From Streptantibioticus cattleyicolor NRRL 8057 = DSM 46488 (lineage in GTDB: Bacteria; Actinomycetota; Actinomycetes; Streptomycetales; Streptomycetaceae), in the NCBI RefSeq assembly GCF_000240165.1, contig NC_017586.1, positions 806,001-870,000 of the forward strand: a DNA stretch of 64,000 nucleotides. The letters run 5' to 3'. The translations under genes and the position numbers were made by a program. Positions 1 through 8,475 of this stretch are shown in pieces (the first letter of the stretch is position 1; each line of letters opens with the position of its first letter). Below the pieces are notes generated by a model, which made no database searches, had not been told where the DNA came from, and saw only the letters and a program-made list of their open reading frames with translations.

Positions 1-1076
1 TGGTGGCGCTGCCGGGCGCGATCGAGCTGGCCGAGGGCACCGTGGTCGCCGTCGACGGCAGCACCGGTGAGGTCTTCGTGAACCCCAGCGCGGACAAGCG
101 GGCCGAGCTGGAGCGGGCCGCGGCCGAGCGGAAGGCGGCGCTGGCCGCGTCCACCGGGCCGGGGGCCACCTCCGACGGCCACAAGGTTCCGCTGCTGGCC
201 AACGTCGGCGGCCCGGGCGACGTGGCGGCGGCGGTGGAGGCGGGCGCCGAGGGCGTCGGCCTGTTCCGTACCGAGTTCCTCTTCCTGGACGACAGCACGC
301 GGGCGCCATCGGAGGAGAAGCAGGTCGCGGCGTACCGCTCGGTGCTGGAGGCGTTCCCCGAGGGCCGGGTCGTGGTGCGGGTGCTGGACGCGGGGGCGGA
401 CAAGCCGTTGGAGTTCCTGACCCCGGGTGACGAGCCCAACCCGGCGCTGGGCGTGCGGGGGTTGCGGACCCTGCTCGACCACCCGGAGGTGCTGCGGACC
501 CAGTTGCGGGCGCTGGCCACCGCGGCGGCGGGGCTGCCGGTGCACCTGGAGGTCATGGCGCCGATGGTGGCCGACCGCGTCGACGCCAAGGCGTTCGCGG
601 ACGCGTGCCGGGAGGCGGGGCTGCAGGCCAAGTTCGGCGCGATGGTGGAGATCCCGTCCGCCGCGCTGCGGGCCCGGGCCATCCTCCAGGAGGTGGAGTT
701 CCTGTCGCTGGGCACCAACGACCTGGCGCAGTACACCTTCGCCGCCGACCGGCAGGTCGGCGCGGTCTCGCGGTTGCAGGACCCGTGGCAGCCGGCTCTG
801 CTCGACCTGGTCGCGGCGGCGGCGGAGGCCGCCCGTGCCGAGGGCAAGAGCTGTGGTGTGTGTGGTGAGGCGGCCTCCGATCCGCTGCTGGCGTGTGTGC
901 TGACCGGTCTGGGCGTGACCAGCCTGTCGATGGGTGCCGCGGCCATTCCCTACGTGCGGGCCACGCTGGCCAAGTACACGCTGGCGCAGTGTGAGCGGGC
1001 CGCGGCGGCGGCGCGGGCGACCGACACGGCCGAGGAGGCCCGGGTCGCGGCGCAGGCGGTGCTGTCCGGGGAGTGA
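1..1076 (+). CDS. ptsI: PTS enzyme I (phosphoenolpyruvate-protein phosphotransferase), 3' part
   Basis: Enzyme I takes phosphate from phosphoenolpyruvate and passes it to HPr, the first step of the cytoplasmic sugar phosphotransferase relay. The 357 visible residues are the C-terminal PEP-binding TIM barrel. The motif GVGLFRTEFLFL is followed by the DAGADKP and NPALGVRGLR segments. The signature GVCGEAASDP near base 869 carries the acid/base cysteine. The family is about 550 residues, so the N-terminal HPr-binding domain and the phospho-histidine lie before the window. The reading frame is open at base 1, so the start is not visible. The gene ends just before a strong hairpin. It is functionally linked to dhaM at the far end of the window, because a DhaM subunit receives phosphate from enzyme I through HPr. 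Confidence 0.95.
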   Translation, partial: VALPGAIELAEGTVVAVDGSTGEVFVNPSADKRAELERAAAERKAALAASTGPGATSDGHKVPLLANVGGPGDVAAAVEAGAEGVGLFRTEFLFLDDSTRAPSEEKQVAAYRSVLEAFPEGRVVVRVLDAGADKPLEFLTPGDEPNPALGVRGLRTLLDHPEVLRTQLRALATAAAGLPVHLEVMAPMVADRVDAKAFADACREAGLQAKFGAMVEIPSAALRARAILQEVEFLSLGTNDLAQYTFAADRQVGAVSRLQDPWQPALLDLVAAAAEAARAEGKSCGVCGEAASDPLLACVLTGLGVTSLSMGAAAIPYVRATLAKYTLAQCERAAAAARATDTAEEARVAAQAVLSGE

Positions 1077-1095
1077 TCCCGCCTCCCGGCTCAGG

Positions 1096-1126
1096 AGGGC
1101 GTCCCGCCATGGCGGCGGGGCGCCCT
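1096..1126. terminator. Convergent hairpin terminator after ptsI
   Basis: The arms AGGGCGTCCCGCC (1096-1108) and GGCGGGGCGCCCT (1114-1126) pair over 13 positions with one G-U pair and a 5-base loop. The hairpin sits between ptsI and the end of a gene on the other strand, so it can serve both. There is no T-run, as is usual in Streptomyces. Confidence 0.7.
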
Positions 1127-1160
1127 TCGTCGTCCGTGCGGACCGGTCGGTCAGGAGCGG

Positions 1161-2165
1161 TCATCCGGTGAGGGGCGGCAGCGGGATGCCCGCGGTGTAT
1201 TCGACGCCGGGTTCGGGAGGGATGGGGTCGCCGGTGCGGGGGTCGGTGCAGTAGGCATCAAAAACCTCGCCTTCGGTGAGCGGCCGGAGTCCGTCCCCGG
1301 TGACCGTCCAGCCGCGTACCCGGTCCGGGACGTGGCGGTCGGGCGTGCCGGTGGTGCGCAGTACGAGGCCGCCGGGGCCGGCGTGGGCGAGGGCGGCGGC
1401 GAGCACGGTGCACAGGACGAGGGCGTCGGCCTCGGGCAGGTGGACGGTGCCGTCGTCGGCGTGGTGGGCGTGGAGCGCGGCGGTGAGCGGTGGTTCGGTG
1501 AGCGGGACGCTGCACACCAGGTGGTGGGTGCCGGGGCCGGCGGCGGTGAGGAGCGCGGTCAGGGCCGTGGTGGCGTGTTCGAGGAACGGTTCGGGGTCGT
1601 GGCCGGCGCGGACCAGGACGTCGGTGGCGTGCGTCCAGGTGGTGTGGTGGTCGGTGGCGGTGCGCAGTTCGGCGACGAGGTGGCCGAGGGGCTGGCCGTG
1701 GTAGGGCACGGTGACGCCGCCGGCGGCGACTTCGGCGGTGTAACGGGCGCGGCTGGCGGGGGTGTCGGGGTCGCGCCCGGTGGCGGCGCAGTAGTCGGCG
1801 AACTCGGCGGGGTCGAAGAGCACGACGCGTACGTGGATGCCCTGGGTGTCGAGCGAGCGCAGCAACCCCTGGGTCCGGCGCAGGTATTGGGCGTGGTCGT
1901 CGAAGAGGAACGTGGTGTAGGCGTCGCGCATGGCGGCGAACTCCCGTGGCCCGGGCAGGAGACCCACCGTGCTGGGGACCTCGCGGCGCATGGCCTGCCG
2001 CACCGCGCGCCGTGAGCCGCGGCGAGGCGGCCCGCCCTCCCCCGCGCCCCCGGAGCCCCGAGGGCCCTGAGAGCCCCCGGAACGCGGGACGTTCCGTACG
2101 CCGCCGGAACTCCCGCTGTGCTGCCCGCCGTTGCGGCTCGGTTGCCGGCGATGCGTGTCTGTCAT
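1161..2165 (-). CDS. Hypothetical protein with disordered N-terminus
   Basis: I do not recognise the family of this 334-residue protein. Residues 1 to about 65 are rich in Gly, Ser and Arg and look disordered. The rest is a soluble alpha/beta-like region with segments such as VRVVLFDPAEFADYC and LVLRTTGTPDRHVPDR, and no transmembrane helix or signal peptide. The ATG at 2165 was chosen because a GGGGGAAG ribosome site lies just upstream; a longer reading to 2234 lacks one. The gene converges on ptsI and is divergent from the TetR gene at 2335, with 169 bases between. The composition suggests a lineage-restricted actinobacterial protein. Confidence 0.75.
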   Translation of the reverse strand: MTDTHRRQPSRNGGQHSGSSGGVRNVPRSGGSQGPRGSGGAGEGGPPRRGSRRAVRQAMRREVPSTVGLLPGPREFAAMRDAYTTFLFDDHAQYLRRTQGLLRSLDTQGIHVRVVLFDPAEFADYCAATGRDPDTPASRARYTAEVAAGGVTVPYHGQPLGHLVAELRTATDHHTTWTHATDVLVRAGHDPEPFLEHATTALTALLTAAGPGTHHLVCSVPLTEPPLTAALHAHHADDGTVHLPEADALVLCTVLAAALAHAGPGGLVLRTTGTPDRHVPDRVRGWTVTGDGLRPLTEGEVFDAYCTDPRTGDPIPPEPGVEYTAGIPLPPLTG

Positions 2166-2298
2166 GGCTTCCCCCTGGGCATGACGGTGTGAGTGGCTGC
2201 GGTGGTCCGTCCGTCGTGACGACATCGGAACCACTCGTCACTCACCGTAATCGAGGGGTCTGACAATCGAGGGCGGCCGTCGACCCGACGGGCTTTAA

Positions 2299-2328
2299 TT
2301 GACCGGTCGTTCTCGAATGGGCTACGGT
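2299..2328 (+). promoter_or_regulatory. Probable leaderless promoter and operator of the TetR gene
   Basis: A -35-like TTGACC (2299-2304) and a -10-like TACGGT (2323-2328) are separated by 18 bases. Only six bases follow before the ATG at 2335, so the transcript would be leaderless. The motif GACCGGTCGTTCTC (2301-2314) overlaps the -35 element and matches 13 of 14 bases of a motif upstream of the next gene (2984-2997). Autorepression by the TetR protein is inferred. Confidence 0.6.
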
Positions 2329-2334
2329 CCTGGC

Positions 2335-2919
2335 ATGGCCCGCACCAAGGAGTTCGATCCGGACGCAGCGCTCGACGCCGCGCTGGAGTTGTTCTGGCGG
2401 CGTGGTTACGAGGCGACGTCGATGGCCGATCTGGTGGAGCATCTGGGGATCGCCCGGGCCAGCGTGTACGGCACGTTCGGCAGCAAGCGGGAGCTGTACC
2501 TCAAGGCGCTGGACCGGTACCAGGAGAGCACCGCGGAGGGGACCCTGGCGGCGTTGTCGGAGCCGGGGCCGGCGTTGCCCGCGGTGCGCCGGCTGGTGGA
2601 GGCGTTCGGGGCGCAGACGCTCCAGGACGCCGAGCGGCGCGGCTGCTTCGTCACCAACACCGCGGTCGAGCTGGCCGGTTCGGACGCGGAGGCGGCCCGC
2701 CGGGTGGAACGTAGCTGGGACGGGCTGGAGTCGGCCATCGCCGGCGCGCTGACGAGGGCCCGTGCCCAGGGCGAGCTGGCCGCCGGCCAGAACCCGACGG
2801 CGCTGGCGCGTTTCCTCGTCGTCCTGTTGCAGGGCCTGCGGGTGATGGGCCGGGCGCGGCCGGAGCCGGAGCGGGTCCGGGACGCGGTGCGCGCCGCCCT
2901 CGCCGTGCTCGACGGCTGA
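2335..2919 (+). CDS. TetR/AcrR family transcriptional regulator
   Basis: This 194-residue one-component repressor has an N-terminal DNA-binding domain at about residues 8-55 (the segment TSMADLVEHLGIARASVYG, ending with FGSKRELY). The helical ligand-binding domain follows and contains GCFVTNTAVELA. Subfamilies of this type commonly sit beside an oxidoreductase that they repress, and here a short-chain dehydrogenase follows on the same strand 116 bases later. The ATG at 2335 was preferred over an in-frame ATG at 2299, which lies inside the predicted promoter. A shared 14-base motif precedes both genes, which suggests that the protein controls both. The ligand is unknown. Confidence 0.9.
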   Translation: MARTKEFDPDAALDAALELFWRRGYEATSMADLVEHLGIARASVYGTFGSKRELYLKALDRYQESTAEGTLAALSEPGPALPAVRRLVEAFGAQTLQDAERRGCFVTNTAVELAGSDAEAARRVERSWDGLESAIAGALTRARAQGELAAGQNPTALARFLVVLLQGLRVMGRARPEPERVRDAVRAALAVLDG

Positions 2920-2983
2920 CCGCCCTCGTCCACGGGCGCGCCACCGTGCGCCGAAGTCCGTGACCGTCCATGCCGTTATTCGA

Positions 2984-2997
2984 GACCGTTCGTTCTC
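2984..2997 (+). promoter_or_regulatory. Second copy of the TetR operator-like motif, upstream of the dehydrogenase
   Basis: GACCGTTCGTTCTC matches 13 of 14 bases of the motif in the tetR promoter at 2301-2314. Here it is part of a 16-base imperfect palindrome (2982-2997) with GAGA and TCTC ends. It lies 38 bases before the dehydrogenase start. Confidence 0.6.
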
Positions 2998-3035
2998 ATT
3001 ACTTTCCCAGAGGACTTTCCAAGAGGAGCAGCATC

Positions 3036-3800
3036 ATGAGCGCAGCACGCTTCGCCGGGCGCACCGTTCTCGTCACCGGGGGCAGCGGCGGCATCGGTCG
3101 GGCGGCGGCGGTGGCCTTCGCCGAGGAGGGGGCGTCGGTGGTGGTGACCGGCCGCCGGGAGGCGGAGTTGAAGGAGACCGTCGCCCTGATCGAGAAGACA
3201 GGCGGGCGGGGAGCCGCGGTGGTCGCCGACGTCACCGTGGCCGAGGACGCCGAGCGCATGGTGGCCGAGACCGTCCGCCGGTTCGGCGGGCTGGACGTGG
3301 CCTTCAACAACGCCGGGGTGCTCGACGGGATCGGCCCGGTCTCCGAGGTGGGCGAGGATGCCTGGCGGCGGCTGCTGGACGTCAACCTCACCGGGGTGTG
3401 GCTGTCGATGAAGTACGAGATCGCGCACATGAAGGCGCACGGCGGCGGGACCGTGGTCAACACCTCGTCGGTGCTCGGCTGGCACCGGCGGGCCCCGGGC
3501 ACCGGCGCCTACGCGGTCTCCAAGGCGGCGGTGAGCGCCCTGACCCGGGCCGCCGCCCTGGACCACATCCGCGACGGCGTCCGCGTCAACGCGGTCAGCC
3601 CGGGGCCGATGGACACCACGATGTCGCTGCGGGCCGGTGAGACCGAGGCCGACCGGGACGCGCGGATGGCGCAGGAGTCGCCGATCGGGCGGACCGGGCG
3701 GCTGGCGGAGACCGTCTCGGCGGTGCTGTGGCTCGCCTCGGAGGAGTCGGCGTACACCGTCGGCCACGACCTGGTGGTGGACGGCGGGGCGAGCGCCTGA
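3036..3800 (+). CDS. Short-chain dehydrogenase/reductase (SDR)
   Basis: This 254-residue NAD(P)-dependent oxidoreductase is a classical SDR. It has the dinucleotide-binding TGGSGGIG at about residues 14-21, the NNAG motif (FNNAGVLDG), the catalytic Ser in NTSSVLG, and the YAVSK motif holding the catalytic Tyr and Lys. The C-terminus DLVVDGGASA is typical. An Arg after the second beta strand (VTGRRE) suggests NADP preference. The ATG at 3036 follows an AGAGGAG ribosome site, and the open frame above it is promoter sequence. The gene probably belongs to the TetR regulon described just upstream. The substrate cannot be read from the sequence. Confidence 0.92.
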   Translation: MSAARFAGRTVLVTGGSGGIGRAAAVAFAEEGASVVVTGRREAELKETVALIEKTGGRGAAVVADVTVAEDAERMVAETVRRFGGLDVAFNNAGVLDGIGPVSEVGEDAWRRLLDVNLTGVWLSMKYEIAHMKAHGGGTVVNTSSVLGWHRRAPGTGAYAVSKAAVSALTRAAALDHIRDGVRVNAVSPGPMDTTMSLRAGETEADRDARMAQESPIGRTGRLAETVSAVLWLASEESAYTVGHDLVVDGGASA

Positions 3801-3807
3801 GTCACTG

Positions 3808-3845
3808 CGCGGTCCTCGCCCGACGCGGCGGCGGGCGGGACCGCG
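3808..3845. terminator. Convergent hairpin terminator
   Basis: CGCGGTCCTCGCCCG (3808-3822) pairs with CGGGCGGGACCGCG (3832-3845) with a single bulged T and a 9-base loop. It lies between the dehydrogenase and the oppositely oriented acetoacetyl-CoA synthetase. Confidence 0.65.
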
Positions 3846-3854
3846 TACCGCGGG

Positions 3855-5864
3855 TCAGCCCTCGGCGCGGCGGGCCGCCGCCACCTTCTCGTAGAACCGC
3901 AGCAGCCCGATGTCGTCCACCGAGCCGGGGTTGACCGCCTCGGTCAGCGGGGTCCCCTGGAGCAGCCGCTTGACCGGGACCTCGATGCGCTTGCCGGTGA
4001 GGGTGTGCGGGATGCCGGGGACCTCGATGATGTCGTCCGGCACGTGGCGCGGGGAGAGTTCGGAGCGCAGCGCCCGCTTGACCCGGTCGCGCAGCGCGTC
4101 GTCGAGGACGGCGCCCTCGGCGAGCCGGACGAACAGCGGCATCCAGTAGCCGCCGTCGGGCTGTTCCACCCCGATGACCAGGGACTCACGGATCTCGGGG
4201 AGGCGTTCGACCACCTCGTAGATGTCGGCGGAGCCCATGCGCACGCCCTGCCGGTTGAGGGTGGAGTCGGAGCGGCCGTGGATGACGACGGTGCCGCGTG
4301 AGGTGATGGTGATCCAGTCGCCGTGGCGCCAGACGCCGGGGAACATCTCGAAGTACGACTCGCGGTAGCGGGTGTCGCCGGGGTCGTTCCAGAAGCGCAC
4401 CGGCATCGAGGGCATCGGGGCGGTGACCACGAGTTCGCCGACCTCGTCGGTGACCGGGGCGCCGTGCGCGTCCCAGGACTGGAGGTCGGTGCCGAGGCAG
4501 GCGGCCTGGAGTTCGCCGATGTACACCGGCAGGGTGGGGACGCCGCCGGCGAAGCAGCTGCACACGTCGGTGCCGCCGCTGACCGAGGCGAGCCACAGGT
4601 CGTCGCCGACCGCCTCGTACACCCAGCGGAAGCCGTCCGGGGGCAGCGGGGAGCCGGTGGTGGCCACGCAGCGCAGCGCGGACAGGTCGTACGCCTCGCC
4701 GGGGCGGACGCCGGCCTTGCGGCAGGCCATGACGTAGGCGGCGGAGGTGCCCAGCACGGTGGTGCCGGTGTCCTGGGCCACCCGCCACTGGGCGCCGGTG
4801 TCGGGGTGGCCGGGGCTGCCGTCGTACAGCACCACGGTGGCGCCCGCGAGGAGGCCGCCGGCCAGGAAGTTCCACATCATCCAGCCGGTCGAGGTGTACC
4901 AGAAGAAGCGGTCGTCGGGGCCGAGGCCGAGGTGGAGCCCGGTCTGCTTGAGGTGTTCGAGCAGGATGCCGCCCTGGGACTGGACGATGGCCTTGGGCAG
5001 CCCGGTGGTGCCGGAGGAGTAGAGCACCCACAGCGGGTGGTCGAACGGGACGTGCTCGTAGACCGGTTCGGCGTCCCCGGAGACCAGGTCGTCCCACTCC
5101 AGCGCGCCGTCCGGGGCCGGGGTGCCGAGCAGCGGGATGTGGACGACGGCGCGCAGCGTGGGCAGTTCCTCGCGCAGTTCGGCGACGGTGGTGGCGCGGT
5201 GGTGTTCCTTGCCGCCGTAGGTGTAGCCGTCGACCGCGAACAGGACGACGGGCTCGACCTGTTGGAAGCGGTCGAGGACGCCGCGGGCGCCGAAGTCGGG
5301 GGCGCAGGAGGTCCATACGGCGCCGACCGAGGCGGTGGCCAGCAGGGCGATCACGGCGTGCGGGATGTTGGGCAGGTAGCCGCTGACCAGGTCGCCGGGG
5401 CGGACCCCGAGGCCGCGCAGGCGCTCGGCGAGGGCGGCCACCTGGCGGCGCAGTTCGGCCCAGGTGATCTCGGCGGGCGCGTGGCGTTCGTCGAGGTGGA
5501 GCAGGGCGGGGGCGTCCGGGCGGTGGTCGGCGGCGCGCAGCGCGTGCTCGGCGTAGTTGAGGGTGCCGCCGGGGAACCAGCGGGCGCCGGGCATGGCGGG
5601 GTCGGCGAGCACGGTGTCGTAGGGGTGGTCGAAGCGGACGTCGAACCATTCGACGACGGCCTGCCAGAAGCGCGCGATGTCCGCCACCGACCAGGTGTGC
5701 AGCGCCTGGTAGGAGGCGACCGGGTCGGCCGGGTCGGGGGCCGGGGCGCCGTGGCGCTCGGCGGCCCACCGCTGGAAACGGGTGATCTGCGCGTCGGCGA
5801 TCCGGTCCGCCGGGGGCCGCCACAGCGGCTCGGGTGCGGTGGCGGGCTGCGGTGCGTTGCTCAT
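3855..5864 (-). CDS. Acetoacetyl-CoA synthetase (acetoacetate-CoA ligase)
   Basis: This 669-residue cytosolic ligase of the ANL superfamily activates acetoacetate with ATP and CoA and so feeds ketone bodies or leucine-derived acetoacetate into acetyl-CoA. The N-terminal cap WRPPADRIADAQITRFQRW and the order of motifs match acetoacetate-CoA ligases and distinguish it from acetyl-CoA synthetase. The AMP-binding loop YSSGTTGLPKAIVQS and the C-terminal LTGKRIEVPVKRLL, with the adenylation lysine, are intact. The ATG at 5864 has a GGGAG ribosome site; the open frame continues far upstream but with random composition. It converges on the SDR gene and stands alone. Confidence 0.92.
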   Translation of the reverse strand: MSNAPQPATAPEPLWRPPADRIADAQITRFQRWAAERHGAPAPDPADPVASYQALHTWSVADIARFWQAVVEWFDVRFDHPYDTVLADPAMPGARWFPGGTLNYAEHALRAADHRPDAPALLHLDERHAPAEITWAELRRQVAALAERLRGLGVRPGDLVSGYLPNIPHAVIALLATASVGAVWTSCAPDFGARGVLDRFQQVEPVVLFAVDGYTYGGKEHHRATTVAELREELPTLRAVVHIPLLGTPAPDGALEWDDLVSGDAEPVYEHVPFDHPLWVLYSSGTTGLPKAIVQSQGGILLEHLKQTGLHLGLGPDDRFFWYTSTGWMMWNFLAGGLLAGATVVLYDGSPGHPDTGAQWRVAQDTGTTVLGTSAAYVMACRKAGVRPGEAYDLSALRCVATTGSPLPPDGFRWVYEAVGDDLWLASVSGGTDVCSCFAGGVPTLPVYIGELQAACLGTDLQSWDAHGAPVTDEVGELVVTAPMPSMPVRFWNDPGDTRYRESYFEMFPGVWRHGDWITITSRGTVVIHGRSDSTLNRQGVRMGSADIYEVVERLPEIRESLVIGVEQPDGGYWMPLFVRLAEGAVLDDALRDRVKRALRSELSPRHVPDDIIEVPGIPHTLTGKRIEVPVKRLLQGTPLTEAVNPGSVDDIGLLRFYEKVAAARRAEG

Positions 5865-6135
5865 GGGGCGGCTCCCGGAATCGATGACCGGCCGTCCGGC
5901 GGCGCCGGATCGCGGGGCCGCGGGTGTGGCGGTCTCACCCTGTCTGCGTGCGGCCGGGCCGACCGGCATGACCACCGGCCCGGCTGGGCAGGACGATGCC
6001 ACGTCGGCGCCGTGCGCGCCAGGGGCGACCTGCTGTGACGCGGTACGCACCGGTGGCCCGGGGATCGGGTCGGGCGGGTGAACAACGGGCGAACCGCGGG
6101 GTGCGGGGCGGTTCGGGGGTGGGAGGGTGAACGGC

Positions 6136-8475
6136 ATGGACACGCGGGACGTGCTGCGGGCGGTGCGCCGGGCGGGGTCGCCGCAGGGGTGGCGGGAGGT
6201 GCGGTCGGCCTGGCGGCGGGCGCGTACCGACGCGCGGGATCTGCCGCGGCCGGGGGCGGAGCGGGCGAGGGTGCCGGGTCCGGCCGGGTCGGTGGAGCCG
6301 ATGCCGGGCGGCGGGGTGGTCCACTTCGCGCGGTCGTCGCTGCTGGTGCGGGTGGCGGTGGGCGGCGCGGTCTTCTGCGGGTGGGACGGTGCGGAACCGG
6401 AGCCGTCGTACGCGCTGGCCGACGGCTGTCCGCAGGCGGACGCGCGGGCGGTGCTGGAGCCGGACAAGGACGGCTGGCGGGTGGTGTCGGAGCGGATCAC
6501 GGTGGTGGTCTTCCGGGACGGCGCGGTGGAGTTCCGTACCCCCGGCGGGGTGGTGCTGCGGCGGGAGCTGCCGCCGCGCTGGTGGGACCGGGCGGGGCGG
6601 CCGTCGCGGTGGGTGCAGCGGTCGCGGACCCCGGCGGACGCGGACGTCTTCGGGCTCGGCGGACGCCCGGGCGGGCCACGGCTGGACGCGGGGACGTACC
6701 GGTTGTGGAACACCGATCCGGCCGAGCCGTTCGGCCCCGGGGTCGATCCGCTGTACATCACGATGCCGGTGATGCTGGTGGCCGGGGGCGCCGGGTGCCA
6801 TCTGGTCTTCCACGACAACACCTGGGACGGGCGGGTGGTGCTGCGGGAGGGCGAGCGGGGCGACGGTTCGGGGCACGACCGGCCGGGCTGCTGCGAGGTG
6901 CGGATGGACGGCGGTCCGCTGCGCTACTGGGTGATCGCCGGTGCCCCGGGCCGGGTGCTGGCCGGGTGGACGGCGCTGACCGGGCGCCCCGCGCTGCCGC
7001 CGCGCTGGGCGCTGGGGTACCAGCACGCGCGCTGGGGGTTCGGCAGCGAGCGGGAGGTGCGCCGGGTGGTGGCCGGGTATCGGGAGCACGGGCTGCCGCT
7101 GGCCGCGGTCCACCTGGACATCGACCACTTCGACGGCCACCGGGTGTTCACGGTGGACGAGCGCGCCTTCCCCCGACTGCCCGCGCTGGCCGAGGAGTTG
7201 CGGCGGGACGGGATCCGGCTGGTGTCGATCGTCGACCCGGCGGTGAAGGCGGAGCCGGGTCAGGCGGTGTACGACGGCGGGCTGGCCGTGGACGCGTTCG
7301 TGCGGGACGCCCGGGGCGATCTGGTGCGCGGGGTGGTCTGGCCGGGCGAGACGGTCTTCCCCGACTTCACCGACCCCGCGGTGCGCCGGTGGTGGGGCGG
7401 GCTCTACGCGGAGCGGCTGGAGCGCGGGTTCGCCGGGGTGTGGCACGACATGAACGAGCCGACGTCGTTCGCCGCGTTCGGCGAGACGACGCTGCCGCGG
7501 TCGGCCCGGCACGCGCTCGACGGGCAGGGCGGTGACCACCGGGCGGCGCACAACGTGTACGGGCTGGCGATGGCGCGGGCCGGCTACGAGGGGCTGCTGC
7601 GGCTGCGCCCGAAGGAGCGGCCGTTCCTGTTCTCCCGTTCCGGCTGGGCCGGGATGCAGCGGTACGGGGGAACGTGGTCGGGCGATGTGGCCACCGGCTG
7701 GCCGGGGTTGCGCGCCTCGCTGGCGCTGGTGCTGGGGCTGGGGCTGTGCGGGGTGCCGTACTCGGGGCCGGACGTCGGCGGGTTCAGCGCGGATCCGTCG
7801 CCGGAGTTGTACGTGCGCTGGTTCCAGCTCGGCGCGTACCTGCCGTTCTTCCGTACCCATTCGGCGCTGGACGGAGGGCGCCGGGAGCCGTGGGAGTTCG
7901 GGGCCGAGGCGCTTCGGTGCGCGCGCGAGGCGCTGGCCGGACGCGCCCGGCTGCTGCCGTATCTGTACACGCTGGCGCATCTGGCGCACCGCACGGGGGC
8001 GCCGTACGTGCGGCCGGTGTGGTGGCACCAGCCGCAGGACGCCGCGTTGCGGGCGGTCGGGGACGCCTTCCTGCTGGGCGAGGCGTTGCTGGTGGCGCCG
8101 GTGCTGGAGCCGGGGGCGACCAGCCGCGCGGTGCGGCTGCCGCGCGGTACGTGGTACGACACGGCGACCGGCGCGGCGCACCGGGGGCCGGGTCAGGTGG
8201 TGCTGGCGGCGCCGCTGGACCGGGTGCCGGTGCTGGCCCGGGCGGGGGCGGTGATCCCGGTGGACGGCCCCGGGGACACGGTGGAGCTGGAGGTGTGGGC
8301 CCCGGCCCCGGACGCCACCGGGGGCGGGTCGCTCGTCACCGATTCCGGGGACGGCTGGGCGGCGCCGCGGCGTGAGCGCTACGTGTCGCGGTGGCGGGAG
8401 GGCGCCGTGGTGGTCGAGCGCGACGGCGCGGTGGTCACCGACCGGGTGGTGCGGGTGCGCGGGGTGGCCGGTTAG
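6136..8475 (+). CDS. Glycoside hydrolase family 31 (alpha-glucosidase/alpha-xylosidase type)
   Basis: This 779-residue enzyme hydrolyses terminal alpha-glycosidic bonds. The catalytic nucleophile Asp is about residue 438 in WHDMNEPTSF, and the acid/base Asp is about residue 517 in WSGDVATGW. Other GH31 blocks are present: RWALGYQHARWGFGSE, HLDIDHFDGHRVF and FSRSGWAGMQRYGG. A C-terminal beta domain follows (residues about 640-779). There is no signal peptide, so it is probably cytoplasmic. The ATG at 6136 has GGGAGG nine bases upstream; a GTG at 6127 in the same frame is the alternative. The last four bases overlap the end of the antiporter on the other strand. The substrate could be alpha-glucosides or xylosides. 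Confidence 0.92.
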   Translation: MDTRDVLRAVRRAGSPQGWREVRSAWRRARTDARDLPRPGAERARVPGPAGSVEPMPGGGVVHFARSSLLVRVAVGGAVFCGWDGAEPEPSYALADGCPQADARAVLEPDKDGWRVVSERITVVVFRDGAVEFRTPGGVVLRRELPPRWWDRAGRPSRWVQRSRTPADADVFGLGGRPGGPRLDAGTYRLWNTDPAEPFGPGVDPLYITMPVMLVAGGAGCHLVFHDNTWDGRVVLREGERGDGSGHDRPGCCEVRMDGGPLRYWVIAGAPGRVLAGWTALTGRPALPPRWALGYQHARWGFGSEREVRRVVAGYREHGLPLAAVHLDIDHFDGHRVFTVDERAFPRLPALAEELRRDGIRLVSIVDPAVKAEPGQAVYDGGLAVDAFVRDARGDLVRGVVWPGETVFPDFTDPAVRRWWGGLYAERLERGFAGVWHDMNEPTSFAAFGETTLPRSARHALDGQGGDHRAAHNVYGLAMARAGYEGLLRLRPKERPFLFSRSGWAGMQRYGGTWSGDVATGWPGLRASLALVLGLGLCGVPYSGPDVGGFSADPSPELYVRWFQLGAYLPFFRTHSALDGGRREPWEFGAEALRCAREALAGRARLLPYLYTLAHLAHRTGAPYVRPVWWHQPQDAALRAVGDAFLLGEALLVAPVLEPGATSRAVRLPRGTWYDTATGAAHRGPGQVVLAAPLDRVPVLARAGAVIPVDGPGDTVELEVWAPAPDATGGGSLVTDSGDGWAAPRRERYVSRWREGAVVVERDGAVVTDRVVRVRGVAG

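Noticed and set aside
4323..6038. Long plus-strand frame over the acetoacetyl-CoA synthetase
   Set aside because: Same type of shadow; the opposite strand has complete ANL motifs.
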